From Periglandula ipomoeae IasaF13 (Eukaryota; Ascomycota; Sordariomycetes; Hypocreales; Clavicipitaceae), in NCBI GenBank assembly GCA_000222875.2, contig AFRD01000149.1:1-64000 (forward strand): a DNA stretch of 64,000 bases, in the 5' to 3' direction. This document shows, one piece after another, positions 23,735 to 36,528 of this stretch. Within the stretch, counting starts at the first letter, position 1. Each line of letters opens with the position of its first letter. A program made the translations under genes and the position numbers. The notes beneath the pieces were generated by a model. That model ran no database searches and was not told where the DNA came from. It was given only the letters and a program-made list of their open reading frames with translations.

Positions 23735-26700
23735 TGTAATGGAATTAAACGCGTGATTTGTGCATCACTTCGTAGATGAGAAGTCTTGTCATCAAGAGGC
23801 AACTTGCCCAGTATGTCGTGTGAGAGTGGGAGCAGATGATTGACAGTGCCGAAGGTGAAGATTATAGTGAAAGTTATGCGACCTGGCACAACACAAGAAG
23901 CCGCTTATGCTGACGCAGGTCTGAGCTCGAGCTGGCCAGGTGACTTGAGATGCAGATAGGCTGTCGAAGTCTTGTCTGCCTGCTTTGGCAGCGACACGCA
24001 ACGGACGGTGCATAAATGTAGTGAGTTCGCAGAAGGGACAAGGAAGCCAGCATACAGTTGGCTCAATGGCAGAGGCGGTGAGCGAAGATGGTGTGGAAGC
24101 GACATATCGGTGCCAGCAGCGCGGGACACCAGCATGAGCAAGAGGTATGACCGAGACCGATACCAGTGGCCTTCAGAGACACGACATTGGTCGCGGGAGA
24201 AAACAAGGTGAGGGGTGATTGGGAAAACAAGGCTAGAATACCAGGAGAAGGCCTGGGGACAGCATGCAGGTTTTGTACAAGCGGGCGTTTGGTGTGGCGC
24301 CTTGCAGGACATCCACGCAGTGTCCTGCCCTCTCGGTGGCATGTTGGAGAACTTACAATGTAGGTCATGACGCATTCAGTGATTGGGGTTTATCTTATCG
24401 CAGGGATGAGGTTTAGGTGGGATCTCGGTCAAGCGTTGAGTGGGAGGAGGGGCATGCCAGTGCCGAATGGGTGTCCAAGCTTCGATGACAACAAGATGAT
24501 GCTCAAGTACGCGAGACGTTGTTGGACGGTCGTGTCGGACAAGTCTCAAGGTCAACAAGAGATACGACGTGGTGGCGCTGAGGTTGGATCAGAGGCAGGA
24601 TGTGCAAGCGTGATAATATGAGCCAGCAATGCACATCTGGCACGATGCAATGCCTTCTGCGCAGTGTCGAATCTTCAAGGCGATGCCCGATGTAGTGCAG
24701 GTTGCCGCGTGCGTTTCGCAGCTTTTCGTTGTGGCGGCGGACCGAATACTTTGGACTCGAGGCGATCGGTATAGGCAGTCTGCAGTCAGTGGCGTCGCAC
24801 GCTGCCGCTTGAGCGAATGCCGTTGCAACTGCGTGACGACCCGACCTGTGGTAGCCGCTGGCCTGCTCAAATGACAGACGAGGCAACAGTTCAGATGGCG
24901 GCGACAACTCCCATCGAGCGGGATGAGAATGCGTAGCCACCAGCTATGGATGGGCGGAAAAAGAATGAGGAGTTGAGAGGGAACTGGGCAAAGCGGGTGT
25001 CGCGGAAAATAAAGTTTCGGAGTGAGTGCGAGAGAGCATGAGTGCACAGAATGAGCAGGAGCGATCGAGAGCCCGGCGGGTCGTGGCTTCCAGTCTAAGC
25101 TGTCTCGAGATAGCTTCTCTCCTTTGCCCGCGGGTGACAAGTCAGAGTTCCGGAAAGGCAACAATTCACAACGGTTTGTTGATTCCAGCCACTGACATGA
25201 CAATTCGATCAGTCAGTGATTGAATGAGGCCCCTGGCTTGCGTATCTTGCGATCACAATGCTTTGAAACCGGGTCGGCTGAGACGGTGACGAGAGGGCGT
25301 CGATGATTGAAGTGGCAGCGGCAAGCAACAACACAGGCAGCACGCGAGGATTGTTGGCGAAAGCGTCCGAATGAGCAACAGTAACATTCAGTGTGGGTTC
25401 TCCACAAATCATGGATACGCTGTTACGATTCCCTGACAAAGCCAAGGACTCCAACAGGCCTTCTAGAACAAAACGAGGAGCCAGTGACAAGCCCATCCTG
25501 GTGCGAAACAAGTAAAACGGCGGATCTGATAGAGTGGGCTGCCCTCCCAGGGCCAGGGACGACTAGCGCGGTTCCAATTGGTCTCTGAGAATGGGCTTTT
25601 TGATGAACTTGGACTGGCCTGACCGAGCAAGTGGCTACCCGCGGTGGCCCGACAAGGAATTGTTCCTCGAGAGGGCTTCCCTGAATCTGGATACCGCTGC
25701 CGCTCCCCCGGAACTGGCGAGCGTCATGATCTCCTTTGGACCTTGACAATAAGAAGAAGCTCTGGCTCAGCATGCCGACGCGATGTTGATATCGCCATCA
25801 TTCGCCGATGAGCATGCACCGCTCGCCAGCAATGACCTCAAGCCGGAGTTATGTCCTTTGTGGAAGTTTGTATGTGTGGCCGCGGCCAAGTGTTTAGGGG
25901 TCTTCTGCGGAGGGCACATGATGGTATGGGTATTAATCAGGGCCCTGTTTTGAAAGCTAATGCTTCAAGGCAATGATCATCGACACCTGCCATTATCCCG
26001 AACGCCAGGACATCTGCCATTATGCTGGAAAGAAAAGGGGTCTGTCCAAGTATGACTACACGGAACAAGATCCACTCCAAGTGGCTTCTGATGTTCCCAC
26101 GTCCGGAAACTGCCGGCCAAGAAGGGAAAGAGCATGACCATGTGCCCAAAGTTCTCAGGGATCTTTTGAGAAGATCAGGAATATGACTTGTGAAAGTCAG
26201 GGACTGATACCCCAAAACTTGGTCGCACATTAATACCTTTCCAGAAGAACGGGAACAATCATGTCGCGACTGGTATTTTGGCCAGCTCGTGGGACACCTG
26301 TGTAGCTGAGCCGTAGCACAAACCGAACCGTCCGTGTGCCAATATGTCCACAACGGAAGGGGGCAAACATTAACAGCGGCATTTTGAGCCGGACACGCCG
26401 AGTGTTTCAAAAAATTTCGAGATTTGAGCGATGATAATACATATAACAATAGCCTGCTGTTCGGAGCACAGTAAGCATTCGCTGCCATTGTAGCAAGGTC
26501 AGGAATGGACAGTGGCTGGCATCAGCGCACAGTCCTAAGTAGTACAGTAATAGATACTCATCTATTCGTCGCGCAGCTCAAATGAATCAACAGGCCACTG
26601 CCCTCCGCGAGGGCCAAGCACAAATTAAGGCTTGTGAGGAATACCACTTCTCGTTGGGTTGCATCGAGACCGCGCATCGAAAATCACCGGCATCTCATTT

Positions 26701-29518
26701 GCTTCGATCAACCACGCGTCTGTGATCTTGGCAAGGTAAATCACAAGCTCACATGCTGCGCCAGAGGCTTTTTCTCCCGCTTGAAAGCATTCAGACAGCC
26801 TGTGCCTGCCCATGCAACCTCGGAAAGCTGAGACTGGTCATCGCAACTGAGCTTGCCGGGGCTTTGGGTTCCATCCACATTCATTACATTCCGATGACAT
26901 TAGGCCGCTCAAGTGGTAGGACATGCGAGTAAGGATTGGCACATGGAACCCAGGTTGTGGTACTATGGTACCGGCAGCATGCACCAGGACCTGGCCAGTT
27001 GGACCATCTCAGCCACGTGGACTCGTGTGCCACTTGGTCTTCTTTCGCATTTGATATGCCACCGCGGTCCTCCACAACGAACAGACCAGGGAGCGCCAGG
27101 GGGAACAAGGGAGCATTATTATCGGGAGCCAGCTTGCCAGTGATAAAACCACACGGGTCTTCAAGTCCAGGACGACGACACAACAATTTTCAACTTCAAA
27201 CGACCGCCATCCCGTTGGGTGTTCAGCAGCTCCTGGATATCCGTTTGCCAGTTGGGCACTGAGGGAGCACCCAAGGATTTCGGTTTTGGACCCCACGACC
27301 GGTGAGAGCGGATGCCTGTTGGGTGTGACCCCTTGTGCAAGGCACGGAGCATCCCGCCATGCTGATTCAACAGCATCAGACCATGTGAAGACGCACTTGC
27401 TCACACGAAGCAGGCATTCACAAGGATCACAGAACTCGAGTTTGCGCTGGCTCATGCAAGCGTAGACGTGCAACCTCCTCCGTACCTTTTTACAGTAATA
27501 TGGCAATATGACTAAGGAGGACAAGGACAGAGCAGAAGCCTTGCCACGACATGTCACTGCGGAGGATTCCCAGGACCATTACTCGCGGTCCCTCGCCGTC
27601 GACAGCTCCTAGGTTTGATCCGCAAGCATCAAACCAGTCGCATCTCCCAAGCACAAGAGAATGTGCGTATTACACTCACCGCGGATGCGGATTGATGCTC
27701 GCACGAGCATGGTTTCGCATCAGATGTGGTCGTCCGAACGCTATGAATGCGCGACTCATCATGGCGCCGGGGGTGAACTCCGTGTCCCTGACGGCGCAGC
27801 CTAAACATCGCAGATGTCAGGAAAGAGACACATTCCCACAACTTGCTCGATGACAATGACACCGAACAGAGTCGCCAGTCTTCGTCTTCCTCTAGTTCAT
27901 CTCCTTTGACGTGGCCCCATGCGAAATGTCTGTAACTCTTTCAGCCGGGATTCCTTCGTCTCGGGTGATATTACACCACCGGGGAAACCACACCCTGTCC
28001 GCTCCGATATGGATGTGATGATGAAATCAGCCTTTTGATTAAAAACGCCCCGAAGTGCAGGGCCATTCTTCATAACGCTTCCCATCAATCGGTTACTTCT
28101 TTTATTCGCGAAATCCCGAAGGATAGCTCACCGACAAAAAGGTCGGATGGTAATTCCACAATTTCTCTTCCAGGATGCCCGAGACTCGCGCTTCCTCAGC
28201 CGGGGCTGGAACATCAAACACCCCCCAGCCGGGCCAGAAGCTCATCGACCCGTCGCCTCCGTTCCTCATCTCCCCCATGTTCAATAGCAAACATTGCTGG
28301 GCAAAACTCGTGAAGGCAGAGTAGCACTACCGTAACCGACAGACTGGACGCGAGCCCCAATCCACCTCTCCATTTGCCGGGGCTAAACAGACTCGTTTAT
28401 CCAAGCGGTCCATAACCGTGAAGGAAGATGGGAAATTTGTCTCCACACGCACATGTAAGTCCCATCATCGGGTGCTGTTCCTTTTTACAGGATGTTGTCA
28501 TCCTTCAAGTACGACTCAAGAATTTAAAAATAAAATAGATAAATCCTCCTACGCCTAAATGAACAGCAATCAAGCCTCAATACTTTTCAAAGCAATCAGG
28601 GGCAGCAGATCGAGGCTCCTAGGCCAGTATGTACTTCTGTCGAAACTGGTTGTTTCCCATAAAATCACTCGCATATGCATATCCATCCCCGGCGAGCTAG
28701 TTTAGCCTATGAAATGGGCCACCCGAACCGAGCAAGGCAAACAAAGCACTCGAATCAAATTACACGATGAACAAAGAAAACCCCACCGGGAACATTCTCC
28801 CGCAAGAGCGATTTTCTATCAAATTGATTTGAGCAAGCCCAAGTGGATTTGGTCACCGATGTCGGGCGCAAATATGGGGGTATATTTGCTTTTTTTCATT
28901 GTCAAAGGGCAAGTTCATTGACTTACAGCGCTTTGGCAATAGGATTCGAAAAGATGGGGCTGAAATCCCCGTTCCTCTTTTTTCGCAAACAGAGACAGTA
29001 CTGTCATAAGCACCGCTCAGCTCCTTCGTTGCGGTGAAAAAGTGGTCGATGAATTCCGCTGCGGGATTACTATTCTGTTGTCGGTCCGTTAAATCGAATA
29101 ATATTACCGACGCTCAGTCAGCGTGCGGTATTAATAAATTTTTAGTGACTTTTGTTACAGTAGCAATTTATCGCAAACGCTTTTTGAAGTTCCAAAAACA
29201 AAAAGCTCATCTTGTTTGTGACGTTAAACGGGAGCCTGAAGGGATGAACACCCTGGCCGGTTGCTGATGTCAGTTGACGTGAGCAGGGAACTAGAGTATC
29301 AACTTTGGATGAGCTATACGAGCATCCTTACCCAGTATAGTTGTATATACCCCAATATTACAATTATCATACAGTACATATTTGCTCTAGTGAATATGTT
29401 ATTCTCCTGCTTAAAATACAATCTCCCGATTCCTTAGCTAATTCTGAACTCCGTAAGATCAGTGGAAGTCGTTGCGAGTTCCGTCACAGTAAAGTATACA
29501 GTACAGTAAATAAAGTGG
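23735..29518. other. 5.8-kb gene-free region
   Basis: The longest stretch without a recognisable gene. Frames up to about 200 codons occur on the minus strand (for example 24589-25203, 25937-26488, 27009-27557), but their composition looks random, with many Cys, Trp and Arg and no domains or sensible splice joins. 28500-29518 is clearly more AT-rich. No transposon protein, terminal repeat or tRNA was recognised. It may include long leaders of the flanking genes, degenerate repeats or noncoding RNA. Confidence 0.45.
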
Positions 29519-32500
29519 TCATGTCCTTTGTCGCTTCTGATGCCTGTCCAACAGTTTACTCAATTGTGGATTCGTAGATCGTTTTCTCTTCGGAATAGCT
29601 CTCGGGATCGAACTCGGGCCATATTTGGAGCCAAGCGCGGGTGTTTGCCCATCCGAGCTTGCTATTGTTGAAGTACTCGTGCGGTCAATGAGGGTGTCGC
29701 CATTACTATTGCCGTTCAAGACACCGCCTTGATGCCCCTGGTTGTTTACATTGAGCTTGTGCGATTCTCGTGTCTCGCAGGTGTGAACCCATGCTTCGCG
29801 GATCGCAACGCCAAGTGCCAGTGCCACCTGTCTGGCTACGCTGTTGCCAATAATCTTGAATTGATTTGAGGGAGTCCCGAGAAGGACTTCATGCTCTGGA
29901 AACCCCTGGGCGCGCCGGGCCTCCATGACGGAGATGGTACGGTCTTCGTCCCAGCGTAGCTGACGGCCAAATTTGCGATCTCCGGGACACGCTCTGGTGA
30001 TTATAGTCTCCATTAAGCGGTCCGGGTGCACTCGACCGAATGAGTTCGGCTTATTGCTCATCTTGCTAAGATTTGCGGCTGGGCCCTTTGAACTGCTTTC
30101 GAATAATGCAATCTCTGATGGGGTCAGGACCGTCGACTTGGCTGTTTTTAAGTCCATGCCTAATGGCCGTTTCGGTATGTGTAAGATGCGTGTTCGCGTC
30201 CTTCTAGTGAGGCCGATGGCTACGCGATGGTCTGGAAATTCGATGCACGTATCTACTTGGCCGTCATAAATAATTGGTAGATCGTGAGTTGCCTACGATG
30301 CGGACAGGAATGGAAATGGCGTAGTTGAAGGAGACTCTCTCCAAGAAGGCATCGCCATTAGATAATCTGTCAAAACTCCGGCTGGGCGTATCTGGAGGGT
30401 CGGAATGAGTTTGTAGCGGCTTCTCTGGAAGCTTACAGCCTGGAGCCGCGAAGACCAGGAAGACTCTCGTCCGCCGCTGGGCTGCTCCGTATGAGCAGGC
30501 GTCAAGGAGCATCATCTGGACCTGGTAGCCCAGACCAAGAATTGCGCATAGCAGCTGACTGAAAACATCTTGGTCTCTCTTTGCTTGTCCTTGGATAATG
30601 CCGGGGACGTTCTCCCAGACACCGTATTTTGGTCTGTACAAGTCGATGAAGGAGGCGAAAGCTGCCACAAGGGACTGGTTCTTACGTTGACCATCGGTTG
30701 TTTTATCATTCGTGAGGACAGAAAATCCGGGACAAGGGCTGCCACCCGATATCACGTCAACTTTGCCTATAACCGGCACAGAACTTGAAAAAATAACCCT
30801 CAATAGCTTGCTGAAGAAGGTTATCGACAGATCCTAGAAATGGATTGATGCGGTCCGGGTGGTCTGAGTTCGCCATATACGTATGAATGACCCTGGAATC
30901 ACAATCATTAGCCCAATTCATCTCAATTGCACCTCCTTCTTCGAGACCGCGACCCAAGTTCCCTCCACCGCAAAACAGGTCTAGACCATGAAGCTGTGGA
31001 ATGCTTGCTGTAGGGTCAAAACCTTGCTGGAGTGTGGAAGGGGCGGCATGCAAGGCTTGATATGCAAATGTACCATCCGGACCAACAACCTGCTGGTGAG
31101 TCATGTAAAAGAAGCATCCTACGCCATCGCGATCATACGGTGTAGGAATTGTCTCCTCGGGTTTGAACACGCGTACGTGAGATTTGCCCACTATTTGACT
31201 CTCTAAGCAGGTCATCAATATATCGCTGTACACTAATTCGTTCGGGCGAGCGGCAGAAGCACCTGGATCGACTTCGTTGCGCCTCAGCAGCCTCCGGAAA
31301 CGGTAACTCAAAGATTCACCCTCCAACTTCTTTAAAAGCTCACATGGCTCCGATCTGTCTCCGCGTATTCTTATGAGGCAAGTCTCGCCTTGTTTGTAGG
31401 AGTTTTCGCTTTCCTTCTCCTGGATCTGCGATATGTGCGAGCAATAGAGGTCCTGTTTGTTCAAGGCCAACCATTTTCTCTCTTCAGGGATGTAGACTAG
31501 GCGGCAGAAGAACTCGGCCGTGTTTGTCGAGCTTCCCCCAAACTCGACTTGATGAACATTGAGGATTTCGTGGCCCGGGATTTTATGGGTCTCACAGCAC
31601 GAGCAGTGATCTGAGAGAAATAATTCATTCGACCAAGGGTATTTCATGATACCGCAACTTGTGTCTACAGGCCGATAGTACCACAATACTTCGCACTCGA
31701 TATCTTCGCCCTTCACACGAACTTTTTGTACCAATCCAAACCACCGATCAACGTCGTCGAAGCCGTGGGATTTTTCTCGCTTCCACAACGTTCCAGTTGT
31801 CTCAGCATCTCGTAGGGTAGAGATTGTATCTCCAGGCTTGATTTTTTTGATCATTGTCGGGCCGCAAAGTGAATTAGTCGTGACTGGCCGGGTTCTGAAA
31901 CACGAACTGGGCTCAAGATTACTCTCCAAGATAGTTTCGTGCCATAGTGCCTGTGACTCGGGATCCAATGTTCTCGTTCGTAGACGGTCGCCAAAAGGAA
32001 GATGGGAAAAGAGTTGATAGATATAGTCCGTGACAACGGTTTGGTTTCGCTCGAGTCTAGACGGTCCGTCTTGTATCAGGGGCTGTTCCAAGTACATGCC
32101 AAAAGTCAAGAGTTCGTCCCAGATAACATGGAAGACGATCTCCTTCTCCAGCACTGAAAACGCTTCCTTGTAAATGAAGGTGATATTTGCAACTATTGAT
32201 GTACGGAAGTCGCTCGCTGGATGCCTTGCACGCCAAATCGCAAACTCCAGTGACTTGCCGTGGGCGAAGACAAGCCACGCGCTAAACTTCTCTCGAAAGT
32301 GGTGAATTGACACTTTGATGTTATTATTCTTCATGATTAGCATGAAATCGATAGCATGCTTGGCCAAATCGGCGACCCAGACAAATGTATCAAAGAAGCG
32401 ACGGTACTCCTTGGCGGGAACTTCCAACTTATAATATATATCACTTCCACGGCATTGTTTGGACTGGAGCCATATCTGATCCCTAACGCTATGTGATGTG

Positions 32501-32988
32501 AAACAGCCATAGTTTCCAATAGGAACAGTGTCGATAGGTACACGGCTTACGAATACTTTGTTGTCGGCAAAGCTTAGCACTCCGTCAAAATAGAACTCTG
32601 AGTGATATGTTTTCGTATCCAAGTGATTCAGGGACCGCATCTCGCATGGATAGTTTATCTTGTCGTAGTATACGACAAATTCGTTGAGACTGAGCTCAAT
32701 GAAGCCCGAGTCTGTTGGCATTTGTGACGCCTCCATCGCTTTTCGAAAAATTTGTAGGGCTTCGGACTCAGCCTTTCTCGGGGCGCTTGGTGTGAACGGC
32801 TCGTAGCAAGACCGAGGTGAAGACATAAGACACATTGGAATATTGACCGTCAGTCTTGTCAAGGGTCTAGGTTCAATCCCTGATGCATCCGTATCAGTGT
32901 TGGAATCGGATACGAGTGTCGAAGACGGTGTTTCGTCATGACCATCTTCGTCAACTGTAGCAGTCGTTCTGTACCATTGAGTCGTCAT
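29519..32988 (-). CDS. dim-2: DIM-2-like C5 cytosine DNA methyltransferase, interrupted by two frameshifts
   Basis: Reads from ATG 32988 to TGA at 29519 on the minus strand, but in three successive frames. Removing one base near 30788-30793 and one near 30287 gives a continuous frame of about 1,155 codons. Order of parts: N-terminal region with the targeting-domain-like segment DIYYKLEVPAKEYRRFFDTF; BAH domain around the WFGLVQKVRVKGEDIECEVL segment with SDHCSCCETH; methyltransferase motif I LDLFCGGGNLGRGLE; motif IV SGGSPCPGFS with the catalytic Cys codon at 30734-30732; motif VI ENV; motif VIII QRRTR; motif X GNSVARQVALALG. ENV rather than EQT and the BAH domain favour DIM-2 over the RID/Masc1 group. 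In Neurospora DIM-2 makes all known DNA methylation, guided by H3K9me3/HP1. As read here no active enzyme would be made: it is a recent pseudogene or an assembly error. Confidence 0.85.
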
Positions 32989-34884
32989 GTTGATTCGACA
33001 TCGAAGTGGTAGCACTATTGATTCCTACCTCACCAGACTATGAATATTTTGAATTCAGCCGGTCTGCGGATGCGAATCGAAAAGAGAGAAGGCTTGCCGT
33101 ACTCTACCTAACAACTAGCCATGGGGAATGTGCGCAAAGAGCTGATATCCGAAACTTGTCCCAGCTGTCCGAACGTCTTTACTGTGATGTGAGGGTGCCG
33201 GAGAAAGAAGTCAAAAAGAGCTGCTCGGGGTTCGCTGTTTGACATTGATGTGAACGGTGGTCTGTTTAAGCGAAGTGAGTTGGCCACAACTCCCTGCCGT
33301 TTGATCTCGTCTCAGCGAGTATTCCATTTTCAACATCTTTTGGCTTCGTCTTAGAGACCAAGCTGAATTTCAAAGAGCGCAAATGTGAATAAATGACGGC
33401 TTTTTGCTCCTCGAGCTCGTCGGTCTTGCCCACCATGCCAGGTCGATTTCTTGAATAGTTGCATGGTAATGACTCGCCTCTGTCCGCAATATCTTTCGTG
33501 ACACGAAAACGACGTAGGACAGACGCATGAATCAAGTCCATCCATCTAGAACATCCGCTGAGCTGTTCATTTCTCGCACTTATAAGTCTCGGAATTTCTT
33601 GCTACTGCCTCCTCATGACATTTGTGCCGTGCTAGCCCAATTCAATCGGCGCCTATTAGCAAGAGAACCTGGCTCAATCTGGACCTAATAGGTAAAATCA
33701 CGTCAACGGTTGTGTTCCACGGTCTAAATACATCACTAGCATGAGACAAAGTTATCAAGGAGACTATAACAGAGAAAGAGCATAGCAAACGCCATGGCAG
33801 CATGGACATAGCAATCGACTTTACTGTCTCCTTCTGATACAACTAGACACCTGGGCCATCATTTTTTGTGTACGGTCCACCAACAATGCCCAGGTCGTAG
33901 ATTACATGTAGGGCCTTGTGTAACCTTCTCTAGGGCTCTGTGTAACGGGCAGGGCTCCTTGACTTTTGACATAATGCTCTGGACAGAATTACAACACCGG
34001 CATTCACTAGGTATGCATAAACAATGAAAGCCATCTCGCATTCGCTGCGTAAATAGAACAGCATTCCCACTTACCGTTATGGTTCGTTTCCGACGCCCTC
34101 AGCGAGGCATGCGGCTGGGAATATCAACTTCTGTCCGAGCTGACTGACCAGCGCTGTCAGTTGGCGCCAGCTGCTGCAGCTGCTATTACAGCTGTCTGCA
34201 GCCATCTGCCCCGCCAGCCCTGTTTCCACCAGAACAGGGCTTCTCCCATCTGCCGGGGCCACTTTACAGCACCAAGGGCTGCCCACTAGCGGCTTACGTA
34301 CTACGAGAACCCACACCGCCCAGACATCTCCGGCTGCCAGTCGCCCCCAGCCTACAGCAGAGCTGTCCAATGGTTGGCTGAATTGGGAACCCTGCACCTG
34401 AGTGACCTGTGTGCTCCGAGAAAAACCACCCCCGACATCGCCTTCTTACGTGTGACGCAGATGGGCCGGACGGACATCCTATCGCAAAACGCTCTCTCAA
34501 CACGCTTCGTGCTGACAATTTCACCATCGCGACATCTCCGTTGACTCATCCGACAGGGTTCGCAAGGCCGACATCTCTTGATAGTCTGAGAATTTTACGG
34601 CATTTACATATAAGCCACGGTTGCAGCTCAATTGGCATCTTTCAGCTTGCGCTCACGATCCCGCCATACTTTGTTGACTTCATCACGCCATCGCCTGAAA
34701 GCAGTCGCATCCGCGCTTTAGATACTTAAGTATGTTAGCCTGCCCTCGGATTTTCTGAGTATCCTATCAATTGGGTCGAATGAACATGTTTTAAGCTCGT
34801 GGCCTGAAAAATTTGCTTCATAGCCCGTCTCTTGAGCTGCTCATTCCAAGACCGTCTACCGCTAACAACCCATCTTCCAGCACA
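32989..34884. other. Divergent region between dim-2 and LYS1
   Basis: Minus-strand frames at 33541-33266 and 33545-33351 could conceivably hold an upstream exon of the methyltransferase, but no good splice join is evident and an in-frame TAG lies just before its ATG. 34080-34420 is more GC-rich. A general amino-acid control site is noted separately at 34542. Confidence 0.4.
34542..34548. promoter_or_regulatory. Perfect CPC1/Gcn4 site (TGACTCA) upstream of LYS1
   Basis: The palindromic core TGACTCA lies 337 bases before the LYS1 start codon. This is the consensus for the bZIP regulator of general amino-acid control (Gcn4/CPC-1/CpcA), which is known to control lysine biosynthesis genes. A 7-mer occurs by chance about once in 8 kb per strand pair, so position and gene function carry the argument. 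Confidence 0.55.
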
Positions 34885-36114
34885 ATGTCGCCTTACAGTG
34901 GAATCCTCCTCCGAGCGGAGCAGAAGCCTTTCGAACACAGATCCTTCTCACCTGCTGTCATCAAAGCTCTTGTAGATGGCGGCTACTCAGTTTCTGTCGA
35001 GCGCTCACCTTCAGACCCCGACTTTGTGCGCATCTTCGAAGACTCCGAGTACGAAGCTGCTGGAGCTACCCTGGTCCCAACGAGCGTTTGGCCCAAGGCT
35101 GAGCCTAACACCCTGATTATCGGCCTCAAGGAGATCCCGGAGGAAGATTTCCCTCTCACCAATGACCACCTGACCTTTGCCCATTGCTACAAGAAGCAGG
35201 CTGGTTGGGACAAGGTCCTCGGGCGATTCGTCGCTGGCAAGTCGACCCTCTACGACCTTGAGTTCTTGCATGATGAGGTTGGCAGGCGCATTTCGGCCTT
35301 CGGATTCCACGCCGGATTCACTGGTGCCGCTCTTGGCGTGAAGAACTGGGCCTGGCAGCTGGCCAACCCTGGCAAGAAGCTCCCTGCCGTTGCCTCATTC
35401 ACTGATGGCAAAGGCTACTACGTGAACGAAAAGGAGCTGGTTGACCAGATCCGCAAGGATCTCGAGGCCGGCGAGAAGATTTTGGGACGCAAGCCCACCG
35501 CTTTTGTCTTGGGAGCCTTGGGTCGCTGCGGCCGAGGTGCCGTCGATCTGTTCCTCAAGGCTGGTCTGCCTGAAGAGAACATCACTCGCTGGGATTTGGC
35601 AGAGACTCGCGACCGACAGGGTCCTTATGAGGAGATTGCCCAGCATGACATCTTTTTGAACGCTGTAAGTAGACTGTGCACAGTCCCTTGAGTGAATCAA
35701 CTGGGTTGAAAAGATATCTAACTGGCGCCCACAAATTAGATCTACCTCTCTGAGCCCATTCCTCCCTTCGTCAACAACGAGCTCCTCTCCAAGGCCGGCC
35801 GCAAGTTGAGCGTCGTCATCGATGTCTCTTGCGACACCACCAACCCCCATAACCCCATTCCCATCTACAGCATCAACACCACCTTCGACAACCCCACTGT
35901 CGCCGTCGATGTCAAGGGTGACCAGAACTCGACGCCCCTGTCCGTAATCAGCATCGATCATCTCCCATCAATGCTGCCCCGTGAGGCCAGTGAGTCTTTC
36001 AGTGAAGGTCTGAAGGATTCACTTCTGTTTCTCAATGACCGCAAGTCTGCTAGAGTCTGGACCGATGCCGAGAAGCTGTTCCACCAGAAGGTTGCCAAGA
36101 TCCCTGGCCAATAA
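34885..36114 (+). CDS. LYS1: Saccharopine dehydrogenase (NAD+, L-lysine-forming)
   Basis: Last enzyme of the alpha-aminoadipate pathway: cleaves saccharopine to lysine and 2-oxoglutarate with NAD+. Exons 34885-35664 and 35740-36114 give 384 residues (yeast Lys1 has 373). The AlaDh/PNT-type N-terminal domain starts GILLRAEQKPFEHRSFSP; FAHCYKKQAGW and RISAFGFHAGFTGAALG follow, and the Rossmann part contains FVLGALGRCGRGAVD, the nucleotide-binding loop. The intron (GTAAGT..TAG) is phase 0. The C-terminus is KIPGQ, without the peroxisomal SKL-type tail found on yeast Lys1, so a cytosolic location is possible. A TGACTCA site upstream suggests amino-acid control. The ATG is preceded by CACA, a good fungal start context. 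Confidence 0.95.
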
Positions 36115-36528
36115 GCGAACATACGACCCGCCTTTGACGTGAACATGCGGTACATGCAAAATCGGGGCGGATAAGATCTGTTTACAAAATGAGGAAATGG
36201 CAATTTGGATAGGAAAAAGTAATGGGATATATGTGAAAAGAAGTACGGTTTACATAAAATTTCGTTCCACCACTGTGGCTGTCCAGAGTAGATAGCTGTA
36301 CCTGAGTGGCAACTATAGACGCAAGAAAGAGATTTCGCATGACATATTCAATATCTTGCTAACATTGCTTGCACCGTGGACCGTGGATATAGCTTTCTTG
36401 TCTCAACGTGCCCGATAATGTCATAACTCCCAATTTCAACATGATATGCCAGTTTGTCACTAGTACGTACTCATTATTCATTGATTCATGATCTCATATA
36501 CAATACCGACCTAACCCATGAGAACGCC
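36115..36528. other. Convergent 3' flanks of LYS1 and SLD2
   Basis: AT-rich 3' sequence. No gene seen. Confidence 0.5.

Noticed and set aside
24589..25203. Minus-strand frame of 204 codons in the gene desert
   Set aside because: Composition (Cys, His, Arg and Leu rich) looks random; no signal, domain or splice partner.
25937..26488. Minus-strand frame of 183 codons
   Set aside because: No recognisable motif; expected by chance in a 5.8-kb mixed-composition stretch. Kept only as part of the gene-free region.
27009..27557. Minus-strand frame of 182 codons
   Set aside because: Random-looking composition, no domain and no sensible splice extension.
29519..33015. RID/Masc1 rather than DIM-2 identity of the methyltransferase
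   Set aside because: Motif VI is ENV and not EQT, a BAH domain is present, and the N-terminal region resembles DIM-2; a tree would settle it.
33266..33541. Possible upstream exon of the DNA methyltransferase
   Set aside because: No convincing donor-acceptor pair joins it to the frame at 33015, and an in-frame TAG precedes the ATG at 32988; the length without it already suits the family.
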